Origin: Caulochytrium protostelioides
Lineage: Eukaryota > Chytridiomycota > Caulochytriomycetes > Caulochytriales > Caulochytriaceae
DNA: 34,308 bases
Direction of reading: 5' to 3'
Assembly (NCBI GenBank): GCA_003615045.1
Contig: ML014304.1
Location: 1 to 34,308, forward strand
The translations under genes and the position numbers were made by a program. The notes under the pieces were generated by a model. It was not told where the DNA came from and did no database searches. It was given only the letters and a program-made list of their open reading frames with translations. Shown one piece after another: positions 1 through 7,879 of this stretch. Position 1 is the first letter of the stretch, and each line of letters starts with the position of its first letter.

Positions 1-48
1 CCATCGTCCGTTGAAGTCCGCCGAGTCGTCAGGATCTTCAAGGAAGCC

Positions 49-71
49 TGTGACGGAGCGAGTCCGTCACA
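49..71. other. Perfect hairpin upstream of the tRNA pair
   Basis: A 9-bp perfect inverted repeat (TGTGACGGA / TCCGTCACA) surrounds a 5-nt GCGAG loop. It ends 12 bp before the tRNA-Gly gene and is followed on the + strand by an A-rich ACAACAACAAAAA run. Read on the - strand, the T-rich stretch comes before the stem rather than after it. It could be the edge of an RNA gene or an element in the tRNA upstream region. No product can be assigned, because only 48 bases precede it. Those bases contain no clear gene. Confidence 0.5.
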
Positions 72-83
72 ACAACAAAAAGT

Positions 84-196
84 GCATCCGTGGTTTAGTG
101 GTAAAATTAACGCTTGCCATAGATACTCTGACCGCTCCGGCTTCAGGGTGCTACAGCAACATGTGTTAGCCCCGGGTTCGATTCCCGGCGGATGCA
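84..196 (+). tRNA. tRNA-Gly (anticodon GCC) with a 42-nt intron
   Basis: The gene folds as a glycine tRNA. The acceptor GCATCCG (84-90) pairs with CGGATGC (189-195), and the discriminator is A196. The A box is TGGTTTAGTGG-like. The anticodon stem AACGC (109-113) pairs with GTGTT (163-167), and the anticodon GCC is at 116-118. The T stem CCGGG/CCCGG flanks TTCGATT. The extra bases 120-161 sit between positions 37 and 38, the canonical site of nuclear tRNA introns. No T-run lies between its 3' end and the tRNA-Asp that starts 4 nt later, so it is probably co-transcribed with that gene and cut apart by tRNA end-processing enzymes. Confidence 0.93.
120..161 (+). other. tRNA-Gly intron
   Basis: The intron runs from just after A37 (position 119) to just before T162, which is position 38 of the mature tRNA. 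Its removal restores a 7-nt anticodon loop TTGCCAT. It would be removed by the tRNA splicing endonuclease and ligase, not the spliceosome. The boundaries follow the canonical 37/38 rule and were not measured. Confidence 0.85.
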
Positions 197-199
197 TTA

Positions 200-271
200 T
201 CTCGAATAGTATAGTGGCTAGTACTTCCGCCTGTCACGCGGATGACCGGGGTTCGATTCCCCGTTCGAGAG
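200..271 (+). tRNA. tRNA-Asp (anticodon GUC)
   Basis: This is a standard 72-nt intronless aspartate tRNA. The acceptor TCTCGAA (200-206) pairs with TTCGAGA (264-270), and the discriminator is G271, as expected for tRNA-Asp. The anticodon GTC is at 233-235 in the loop CTGTCAC, closed by TCCGC/GCGGA. The T arm contains GGTTCGATTCC (B box). A TTTT at 272-275 follows immediately and fits a Pol III terminator. The gene starts only 4 nt after the end of tRNA-Gly (a 3-nt spacer), so the TTTT probably ends a Gly-Asp dimeric transcript. Confidence 0.95.
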
Positions 272-275
272 TTTT
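272..275 (+). terminator. Pol III T4 terminator of the tRNA-Gly/tRNA-Asp unit
   Basis: TTTT directly follows the tRNA-Asp discriminator base. It is the first T4 run after the start of tRNA-Gly; the 3-nt spacer between the two tRNAs (TTA) has none. Confidence 0.7.
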
Positions 276-560
276 GACACCGCAAACGCCCTTGGCGCCT
301 TCGTTTATATCATGGCGCCACTACTCGAGATCTTTCGCAGGCTTAGGTTGGCACTGCATTTTAGAGAAAGGCCAGGGCAGGGCCAACATCTTCATTTATG
401 GCTATGGTGGGGTCCGTAGGAAGCTGAGCTAAAAGCAATATCATGTGGAATCCGGCATCAAAGCCGTCAGAGACTTAGCAGCGCCATTTGAAAGAGCCGC
501 TGCAGCGGCTGTGGGTGGTGAGCTTTAAAGGCGCTCGCCGCGCACCACCGTTTTCTGGAG
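276..560. other. Spacer between tRNA pair and Fanzor-like relic 1
   Basis: No gene can be supported here. Short open frames exist, but none keeps a family-like sequence. The right part may be the eroded upstream portion of relic 1, because recognisable protein similarity begins only near 561. There are no clear repeats. Confidence 0.4.
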
Positions 561-1121
561 GTGTGGCTCGCGACGTACAAACGGCTATGGGCCAAAGCGG
601 TCGCCTATGGCGCATCCAAGTTTGCCCCCAGAGGCCAGGGAGATCCCCGTCCCAACAGCGTGCGCCTAGCGGTTCTGTACCGTGCTAGTCGACGAGTTCC
701 GAACGATCCAGGTGCATGCCGAGGCGGGCGAGATCCTGGCAACGGTGAAAACCCGGGGAACGGTGATCGTGCCGATTTCTCGCGCGTTCAAGGCCACCCG
801 GCCTTGTCGACGGCAGCCAACCGGGTCCACAGGACCCGAGTGTATGCCCAAACGAATGTGGTCCTAAAATCCGGGCAACGCTGGCGCATGGGGCCGTGGT
901 TCGCTGTGGCGTGATGCCACCAGCGGCAAGTTTATGAACCACAATCTCAATGCCGCGTTGAACGTCCGACGATGCCTGGCCTCACCCGTCAAACTGAGGG
1001 CGCCATGCTGCACCCCCGAGCAAGCTCCATAGCAGCCTGTCGTCGGCAAGCTCATCCGACAATGAATCGAATGAGCTACTGCCACCCCTTGGAGGCACCA
1101 AGGAGGACATGGCGTTCGTGT
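561..1121 (+). pseudogene. Fanzor/TnpB-like nuclease relic 1 (C-terminal half)
   Basis: This is a decayed C-terminal half of a RuvC-type nuclease resembling eukaryotic Fanzor. In order it holds a block reading AVAYGASKFAPRGQG (frame of 561), a RuvC-II-like VDEFRTIQVHAEAGE block (frame of 682, about 688-735), and a zinc-ribbon/RuvC-III-like tail with GKFMNHNLNAALNVRR (about 926-975, a third frame), then a stop near 1029. The blocks lie in three frames, so at least two frameshifts separate them. The expected Asp of the R-D-x-N-A-A motif reads Asn. Positions 856-888 are identical base for base to relic 2, which proves common descent. No N-terminal half or RuvC-I motif is visible. Similarity to the other relics continues beyond the stop to about 1121. 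Assignment to Fanzor rests on motif recall. Another TnpB-family protein is the main alternative. Confidence 0.62.
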
Positions 1122-1237
1122 GGATCATCTTAAGAGAACTCTATGTTCTTAAAATAATATGTCTTATTTATTCCCTGTTTTTGCAGCTACCTACCGACGA
1201 GAGCGGCGACTTACTTCTCACGGTGATTATTACCGTA

Positions 1238-2645
1238 TCAGGCGTAACGTGCCTTGAGACCCTTGGCGATCGTCTGAAGTTGAATGTTCGAGGTGCCCTC
1301 GTAAATGGCTCCGATCTTGCAGTCACGGTAGAACTTCTCGAGAAGCAGGTCACGGGTAAAGCCAACACCGCCAGCCCAGCCGACTGCCTTCGCTGTAGTG
1401 CTTTCGGCCACCTTCGAGGCAAAGAACTTGGCCATCGCGGCTTCATACATGAAGGGTCGGCCCTCCTCCTTCAGGCGCGCGGCGTTGTAGGTCAGAAGAC
1501 GCGCGGCTTCGATTTCGATGGCCGTCTCAGCAAACTGGAACTGCATGCCCTGGAAGTCACCGATCGCCTGACCGAACTGCTTGCGTTGATACGTGTACGG
1601 CAGGACTTCATCAAAGGCACCTTGGGCAATACCAAGCATCTGGGCAGCAATGCCGATGCGCCCCTCGTTCAAAATCTCAATGGCATACTTGTAGCCCTTG
1701 CCGATCTCACCAAGAACGTTGGCTTCGGGCACCTTGATGTTATCAAATGCCAGTTCGCAGGTCGAGGACGAGCGGATACCCAGTTTCTTCTCCTTCTTGG
1801 CAATCTGGACACCCATGTCCTTCTCGACAATGAAGCAGCTGATGCCCTTGTAGCCCTTGCTAGGGTCGGTGTTAGCGAAGACCAGGAACGTGCCGGCCTC
1901 ACCCGAGTTGGTAATCCACATCTTGGTTCCATTGAGAAGATAGTAGTCGCCTTTCTTCTCCGCGCGGGTCTTCAGCGCAAAGGCATCGGACCCAGACGAC
2001 GCCTCGGTCAGGCAGAACGAGCCCACGGTGTCCGTCGCCAAGCGGCTAAGGTACTTCTCCTTCTGCGCCTGCGTGGCGTGATGACGGAGCGTAGTGTTGA
2101 CCAGTGTGTTGTGAACATCTACGGCCACACTAGCCGAAGCATCTACCTTGGCCAGCTCCTCGACAGCGATAATGGCCGACGTGAAGCTCGCGCCTGCGCC
2201 ACCGAGCTCTTCGCTCGTTTCGAGTCCCATCAGGCCGTTGTCAAAAAAGCTCTGGATCACTTCGGGCGTCATGCACTCTTTTTCGTCCATGTCGCGGACG
2301 AGGGGCTTGAGGTATTCCTGAGCATACTTGCCGACCGACTCACGGAACATTTCTTCCTCCTCCGTAAAGGTGTGCAGCGAGTTGAGGGTGGGGCCCTCAC
2401 GGACAGCCGCTGACGCCGAGAAGGTGCTAAATGAATTAACCACATCAAAGGCGGCACAATGTGAGTCCGTGCGCTTTGACTCTCGCTCCATTGTAATGAT
2501 CATGGGCTGTGCTAGATCGTGCCATAAGGCGAGGGCATAGATGCCTACATCGGCCATCCGCGAGGCAGGGGCCTTACCGGCGAGTGAGACCGCTGGCGCC
2601 GGCGGAACGCGCCGCGCGACCCAGCTGAAGAACAGATCGGAACAT
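1238..2645 (-). CDS. Acyl-CoA dehydrogenase, mitochondrial (two exons)
   Basis: The FAD-dependent enzyme introduces the 2,3 double bond in acyl-CoA during beta-oxidation or branched-chain amino acid breakdown in mitochondria. The model is complement(1238..2426, 2578..2645), 418 residues. Exon 1 encodes a presequence beginning [16 protein letters not shown], and splicing gives RRTFSASAA, a typical mitochondrial import and cleavage region. Visible family signatures are [10 protein letters not shown] with the following GTKMWITN (FAD and substrate binding) and the C-terminal YEGTSNIQ, in which E399 is the expected catalytic base. That position and the overall sequence resemble the short/branched-chain (ACADSB/ACADS) group. 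The length is typical. The plain open frame continues upstream of exon 2 through intron sequence and should not be used as the N terminus. The opposite strand of this gene is also open over 434 codons, which is a codon-bias shadow. The gene is divergent from the disordered-protein gene. Confidence 0.93.
2427..2577 (-). other. Intron of the acyl-CoA dehydrogenase gene
   Basis: The donor on the - strand reads CCG|GTAAGG and the acceptor reads ATTTAG|CACC, with GTTAAT as a possible branch region. Removal joins CG to C as an Arg codon and restores the reading frame from a 22-codon presequence exon into the conserved enzyme. The intron is 151 nt. Confidence 0.82.
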
Positions 2646-2911
2646 GGTTAGAGAGGCAACGGGGTGTGCGAGGGGTGGCGGGAGCAAGAACAGTCAAGAA
2701 ACAAGAACGGCTGCGTGTTAGCGACTGCAGTTAGGAAATGGGATGTCAGTCTCGATCGAGTGAAGCCCCCATCGTCGACGCCTTTCTCTCTGGCCGTATC
2801 TGACTGCACCTTGCCTGTTGTCAAACCTGGTCGACCAGACCGCGATGATAGCGAGCGATCTTGCCTCCTCGGGTGGAGGATGTCTCGTAAGATCCTTCTA
2901 TCGGACGAACC

Positions 2912-2918
2912 TTATATA
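2912..2918 (-). promoter_or_regulatory. TATA-like element, acyl-CoA dehydrogenase side
   Basis: The - strand reads TATATAAG about 270 bp upstream of the start codon at 2645. Placement suits a core promoter with a leader of about 200-250 nt. The leader would contain at least one upstream ATG, near 2770. Inferred from sequence only. Confidence 0.35.
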
Positions 2919-3467
2919 CGCCCGACCCTGGACGAGCGCCGAGGCGCGTCGCGTCCGTGCGAATGCGGGCCGTGCCGCCGTGCGAATGATCACGCGATGC
3001 CTCTCGCTCGTCGCACGGCCGATGCCGTGCCGCGACGGGTTCCAGCCGATTTCTCTGTGCTCGGCCAGGGTCGGCCGCCGTCCGTCCAGATCGGCCGCTG
3101 CCGGGGTCGGCTCCGCACGGGGAAGCCCGGTCGGTGTCCGTGTGGCGCTGCAGCCACGTTGCCGTTCCCAGCCTCCGCCCCTCTGCTCCGGCGCGGCTTC
3201 CGGTCCTGGTTGTCAGCACGCCAGCGAGGCGGTAGCGCCCCACACCGTACAGCGCACAGGGCAGAAGCACGCCCCCGCCCCGGTGCTGTCAGCCGACCTG
3301 CCGACCCGGCGGATCCGAGGGCCCGTTCCGCGTGGTCCCGGTTGCTTCCGAAGGCGCAGCGAGGCCGGCTTTCTAGCGTCACCCGGAGGCACACGGCCAG
3401 GAACCATGGCAGCGGCCGTGGCCGCAAACAAAAAAAGCTTATTCCGACCTGATTGCAACAGGTCCAC

Positions 3468-3476
3468 TATATAAAT
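3468..3476 (+). promoter_or_regulatory. TATA box of the disordered-protein gene
   Basis: TATATAAAT lies 145 bp upstream of the in-frame ATG at 3621. The open frame extends 5' through this TATA element from a TTG codon, which is a reason to reject an upstream start. The first ATG after it is at 3595 and opens a 23-codon out-of-frame uORF ending at 3666. Confidence 0.5.
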
Positions 3477-3620
3477 CCTTTCAGCGACGGCTGCCGTCCC
3501 CTCTTCCTTTTTAGCGGCTTTTTCGCGGTTGTGCTAGGTCCTCTGGCCAGACCGCACCTTGTCCGCCCGCCCGCCGGAACGCAGTTGAGAAGCCATGGGT
3601 GGTGGGGTCAGAAACGACGC

Positions 3621-6308
3621 ATGCCCAACTCTGCTTGTCCGCGCGGGCTGCTCAGCACCCTCGTGACACCGTCTGCCGTCCCGCTGCCTGGCCGCGATCA
3701 CGCACATCCGACTCGACCGGCACCCCCGCCGCCGCGCGACAACGATGCGGCGGACACGGTGCAGCTAAGCTCGTGGTCCCGCGCCGTTCTTGATGCCCTC
3801 CATACCGACCATCTCGATGCGCTGACCCAGTCCTACGGGCTTCTCGGCTTTCACACCAGCGACCGGCTTGGTGCTCAGCCGACGCCGTTTAGCGGTCTGA
3901 CAGCGGGCCGCCGCGCTGATTCTGCGGTTTCCCCGTGGCTCCCACAGCCGTCCGAGCCACCGGTCCTGACGACCGCCTCGCAGTCGCGGCAGGCAACGCT
4001 GACTGAGCTCTTTGGTGCTAAGGCACGGCCGTTGTCATCATCCCTGTCCGCGGGTACGGCGACAGCGACCGCAGCCGCCGCAGCCAAGCCGACACTTCCT
4101 TTATCAGGCAAGGATCACCGCCACGCTGCGGCACGCCCGACGTCTACCGCTTCCGAACTCTTGGCTGAGGCGGCCAATCGCCGTGTCGCCGCCAGCGCCG
4201 TCAAGGCTGGTCAGGCACGGCAACTGTCGACAGAAAAGGCAGCTCGGACGCGATCGATTCATGCATGGCAAGCCGCGGTCCAGATCGATCCGGCCGAAAC
4301 ATCCGGCGGACCTCGTGCAGTCGCTCTCGCTGCACCGCTACGTCCTATGGCTGGCGTGTCCGAAGCAGCATCGAGTGACACGGACTCGGACTGGGCGCCC
4401 ATGTTTGTAGCGCCACGCCAGACGTCGCCACGTGCTGCTGCACCGCCGCCTGTCACCTCGCAGCCGCCATCCTCACCTCCGGCACCGGTGCACGAACGCA
4501 TACGTGAGCAGGGCCTCTATGTGCCAGAGTCACCGCCCCAGGCAGCTGCCGCTTATGACACAAGCGGGGTCTCTGCACCGCCTCGTGATGCTGTTGTGCA
4601 CCAGATGCCTCATGGCGTAAAACCACGGCCCCCGGGCGGGCTCGAGACGAAATCCCGACTACAGGGCAAGCGGCTGATCCTCCGGTCCGAGCGGACGCCG
4701 GAACCGCGACGCGTTCCCTTGCGCCCCCGGCCTGCCTCCGTAGCAACGACGGCAACCAAGTCCACTCTTTGTCCTGCCCAGGTTTCGGACGACGAGATTG
4801 AAGACGACCGCTCGCCTGCGGCGCCCCCAACCGGGGAAGAAATCATGCTTTTCAGCGACGATTTCGTGCTGAGCGCCCCGCACGGCGCTCTCCAGGCAGG
4901 CGGGCATCGACCCCAACCACAGTCTGCGACCCCCATAACGTCCTACCGGACCCACGTCGCGACGGCGCTTTCCGCATCGACAGTCCTACCGAGCCATGGA
5001 GAAGATGCCATCGAGTTCACGGCGCCAAGCGCAGGATTGATGTCACTTCCCCCTCATCCTCTCCAGCCAGGAACGGCGGCGGACATGCCGTTCTGTCCGT
5101 CATTACCTGGCGCCGCGGATGTGACGCCCATGCCTTTCCTGCCGTCATTGTCTTCTTCATCGTCACCTGTTTCGGACAGGTTTGGCGGCCCCATTGTGCC
5201 GGCAACGCCGACTAGTGATTTCTCCCTGTCGGCACCCGATCGCCGGCTGATCTACCCTGATGGTGACGATTCCGACGATGCCGACTATCATGAAGACGAT
5301 GGCGACGATGGCGCTGGGCCTCGCCGTCGCTCCCGTCGCGCTGTCCCTATGCCGGCCGATCACCATCGCGGGCATGTGATCGATCTCGATGACTGGCCTG
5401 AGTCGCGTCCGCCTCGGGCTGCCCGGCAGGCTACGCGGGGTAATGTACGTTCTATCCGGCCTCCGATTGTGATCGACGTTGAGTCGCTCGATCGGAGTGA
5501 TCGACTGTCCGTGGACTCGCCCAATGAGATGCGGCAGGCATCCCGGCGCCCGGTACATGGACAGCGGTCGGCCGGTGCCCCGTATCACCATGTTCTCCAA
5601 GACCGGTTAGTGATTCTTGATTCGTCAAGCGACGTCTCATCTGACGAACCGCTTGATCGGGGTCCTGCGAACTTTATGCCTCGGGGGGATCCCTTTGCGG
5701 CGGTTGATGAAAACGCGGCGTTGCATGCCGAGCCGTTCCATCATACTGATCAAAACGATGTTGACGGTGACGGCGACGGCAATGGCGACGACGTGACGGT
5801 CCTGTCCGATACCGGAAGCGCTCTTTCATCGCTAGATGGGTTTGTGCCATTAAATGCCACGCCACAAGATACCCAGGCGCAGGACCGTTTTCAGGGGTAC
5901 TTCAATCAGGTTCTTCCGCGAGATGCACAGTCAGGCTCGACAGCGGCCCGGCCTCGTAAGCGCAAAGCGACTGTGACGCCGACGCCGCTGGCGCCCGTCG
6001 ATGAGAATGCTTACGTGCAGCCCGGCAGATCGTCTGCGTCTTCACAGCTGCGCCCTCGTCGGTCGTTTCGCGGCCGCCGTGGTGCGCGGCGCGGCGGAGC
6101 TTCCTCTGCTCGCCGATCACGGACTGCCGTGTCGGCCATCACGGCGATGCCGGCGCTGCCGGCGGCGGCGGCTACAGCCTCTGGATCGGGTTCGCGACGC
6201 CCACCGCGGCTGGATGTCAACCACTACATGCAAGATCCGTCGTTCGGGCTGATGGATACAGCGACGCGGTGGGAGGGGGCGCGGGGCGTGAGCTATGAAA
6301 TCGACTGA
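3621..6308 (+). CDS. Large disordered protein with PIP-box-like and SUMO-interaction-like motifs
   Basis: I do not recognise this 895-residue protein. It is low complexity and rich in Pro, Ala, Ser and Arg, with no folded catalytic domain visible. Short motifs stand out. RQATLTELFG around Q124-F131 resembles a PCNA-interacting (PIP) box, although the usual pair of aromatics is Leu-Phe here. VIDLDDW (586-592), IVIDVES (from 616) and LVILDSSSD (from 663) each match a SUMO-interaction motif: a hydrophobic core followed by acidic or Ser residues. An acidic stretch (DGDDSDDADYHEDDGDD) precedes them. Arg-rich runs near the C terminus (RRSFRGRRGARRGG) could bind nucleic acid or serve for nuclear import. 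The last 30 residues (YMQDPSFGLMD, then WEGARG) look more ordered. The start at 3621 is the first in-frame ATG. A nuclear scaffold acting at replication or repair sites is an inference from motifs alone. Confidence 0.7.
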   Translation: MPNSACPRGLLSTLVTPSAVPLPGRDHAHPTRPAPPPPRDNDAADTVQLSSWSRAVLDALHTDHLDALTQSYGLLGFHTSDRLGAQPTPFSGLTAGRRADSAVSPWLPQPSEPPVLTTASQSRQATLTELFGAKARPLSSSLSAGTATATAAAAAKPTLPLSGKDHRHAAARPTSTASELLAEAANRRVAASAVKAGQARQLSTEKAARTRSIHAWQAAVQIDPAETSGGPRAVALAAPLRPMAGVSEAASSDTDSDWAPMFVAPRQTSPRAAAPPPVTSQPPSSPPAPVHERIREQGLYVPESPPQAAAAYDTSGVSAPPRDAVVHQMPHGVKPRPPGGLETKSRLQGKRLILRSERTPEPRRVPLRPRPASVATTATKSTLCPAQVSDDEIEDDRSPAAPPTGEEIMLFSDDFVLSAPHGALQAGGHRPQPQSATPITSYRTHVATALSASTVLPSHGEDAIEFTAPSAGLMSLPPHPLQPGTAADMPFCPSLPGAADVTPMPFLPSLSSSSSPVSDRFGGPIVPATPTSDFSLSAPDRRLIYPDGDDSDDADYHEDDGDDGAGPRRRSRRAVPMPADHHRGHVIDLDDWPESRPPRAARQATRGNVRSIRPPIVIDVESLDRSDRLSVDSPNEMRQASRRPVHGQRSAGAPYHHVLQDRLVILDSSSDVSSDEPLDRGPANFMPRGDPFAAVDENAALHAEPFHHTDQNDVDGDGDGNGDDVTVLSDTGSALSSLDGFVPLNATPQDTQAQDRFQGYFNQVLPRDAQSGSTAARPRKRKATVTPTPLAPVDENAYVQPGRSSASSQLRPRRSFRGRRGARRGGASSARRSRTAVSAITAMPALPAAAATASGSGSRRPPRLDVNHYMQDPSFGLMDTATRWEGARGVSYEID

Positions 6309-6557
6309 GTCATGGTGATGATGACACGGACAATGGGCCCCGCCTGCACTTCCGAAGTTGGGTCCATGTTGGCTGTGACTGTGATGCTTTAGATCGCGCT
6401 GCCAAGAGGCAGCGCGACTATGTCCTTTTGGCCTTTTTTTTTGGGTGTCGGCTTAGGATGTAGGCCTGGGCCTCTCGGGCGGGCAGAAGAAGCGCAATGG
6501 CGCGAGCGCTCATCCGGAGTTCCGTTTTATCTTGAAGAACAGGCTCATCCTTACCCA
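6309..6557. other. Intergenic spacer
   Basis: This is the 3' flank of the disordered-protein gene. It contains a T9 run near 6433 and an inverted GCGCTGC/GCAGCGC pair around 6395-6416 that could help 3'-end formation. No gene is supported. Confidence 0.35.
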
Positions 6558-6868
6558 ACACGAACACGTCCTCTCCATGATGCCCCCCACGGAGGCAGTA
6601 GCGCATTCGGTTTATTGTCGGATGAGCTTGCTCGGGGGTGCAGCATATCGCCCTCGGTCTGACGGGTGCCAGGGGGTGCCAGGCAACGTCGGTTGTTCAA
6701 CGCGGCATTGGGATTGCGGTTCATAAACTTGCCGTTGATAGCATCACGCCACAGTGAACCACGGCCCCATTGCGCCAGCGTTGCCCGGATTTTAGGACCA
6801 CATGCGTTTGGGCATACACTCCTGTGGACCCGGTTAACTGCCGTCGACGAGGCCCGACGGGTTCAGAT
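6558..6868 (-). pseudogene. Fanzor/TnpB-like nuclease relic 2 (C-terminal end)
   Basis: Read on the - strand, this is a homologue of relic 1 covering only the zinc-ribbon/RuvC-III-like tail and the 3' noncoding tail. Positions 6771-6803 are identical over 33 bases to 856-888 of relic 1. One extra A then follows, so the two copies differ by a frame-changing indel. The key motif reads GKFMNRNPNAALNNRR, so the expected catalytic Asp (R-D-x-N-A-A) is Asn, as in relic 1. A stretch present in relics 1 and 3 is missing after the coding end, consistent with deletion between two GCAAGCTC direct repeats. The RuvC-II-like block is absent, and similarity stops at about 6868 in a T-rich stretch. It cannot encode an active enzyme. 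Confidence 0.62.
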
Positions 6869-7879
6869 GACCATAATGAAAAAAAATAGCTTCTGCCCAC
6901 GCTAGTCGTTCCCGAGAATGCAGTACTTATTGAGGCTTCTCGGGGGCAGCTGTGACAGACGGCACAGCGTCGGCCGCCTTCTTATGGCCTTACAAGTGGA
7001 CGCACACGCTGATGCCTTCGCTGTCGATGGTGTGAGTGAACGTGTGGTCCTTCCAGGCAAGGGCCTTCCAGCTTGCGGAATGCTAGGGTGGCCGCCCACT
7101 ATTCTGCGGCTATGGTCTTGAAGGCCACCCAGCCGTAGGCCACCGGCTCGAGTTCCTTCAGCAGGCCATGCAGCACGCGGGTGTCGATCGTGATAAAGTG
7201 GGCGCACCGCTGGGCCACCGGCACGACGTTGGCGGCTGGCAGCTCAACGGCCTTTAGGTACCGCCGGACGAGAAAGGCGTGGCGCACGAGACCGGGCAAG
7301 GTATTCTTGCTTTTCAGCCAGTGAGGCGGCGCTTGTTGGTCCGCCGCGAGGCCCAGCACGCTACAGTGCCCACCGTCTGCTCCATGACCGGCGACTGCTC
7401 CATGGCGTCCAATTCCCGACGCGGTTTCCACCCGCAGATCCGATGCAGCATCCAAAGGCGCTGGGGATCATCAGCATTGGGCGATGCGGGAGGCGGACGT
7501 CTACGGTGTCCGGTGGCGTGCTGCTCGATGACGGGACTCGGTTGACTGCGCCACACCGGGCGGGGCCGGCTTCCTGTGTGAGCGCTCGCGACGGCGATGC
7601 TGCGGATGGTTGGGCCTCACCCAACCGGATTGACCCATGCTCTCGTCGGGACCGCTGCAACTCGCTGGGGGTGTCAGGATTGAACACGAGCCCTTCAATC
7701 GTCGGCGAATGATCGCGTAGTGGCCTATCGCATACGGGGTCACATCAGCGAATCGGGATGCAAGCATATGTCCCTTGCCACAATGGCCGCCATGCTGAGA
7801 CCCGTCGTGTGATGATTGTCCCTCCCGTGCGCTCAATTCTCCACCATCTGTGGTGATCCGACGCGATTTACCATTCGTC
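6869..7879 (-). pseudogene. Decayed coding-like stretch between relic 2 and AP-2 mu
   Basis: No intact gene is present. On the - strand, about 7099-7300 reads like former coding DNA, with GC-rich third positions and the sequence RCAHFITIDTRVLHGLLKEL before a stop at 7099-7101. Because it lies directly 5' of relic 2 in the same orientation, it may be the remains of that element's N-terminal half. No motif proves this. The right part (7500-7879) must also contain the upstream region of the AP-2 mu gene, whose ATG is at 7880. Confidence 0.3.

Larger units (their letters stand above)
2646..3620. other. Divergent intergenic region
   Basis: This region lies between the acyl-CoA dehydrogenase (-) and the disordered-protein gene (+). 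It is GC-rich and open in several frames on both strands, but no frame looks like a protein family. It holds a TATA-like element for each direction and an inverted repeat at 3013-3030 (GCACGGC, loop CGAT, GCCGTGC). An out-of-frame ATG at 3595 in good context precedes the next gene. Confidence 0.5.

Noticed and set aside
1165-1190. A splice-acceptor-like TTTTTGCAG on the + strand
   Set aside because: It lies in the 3' flank of the - strand acyl-CoA dehydrogenase gene, and no + strand exon follows.
1109-2413. A 434-codon open frame on the + strand
   Set aside because: It lies wholly antisense to the acyl-CoA dehydrogenase gene and shows no family resemblance. It results from biased codon use on the opposite strand.
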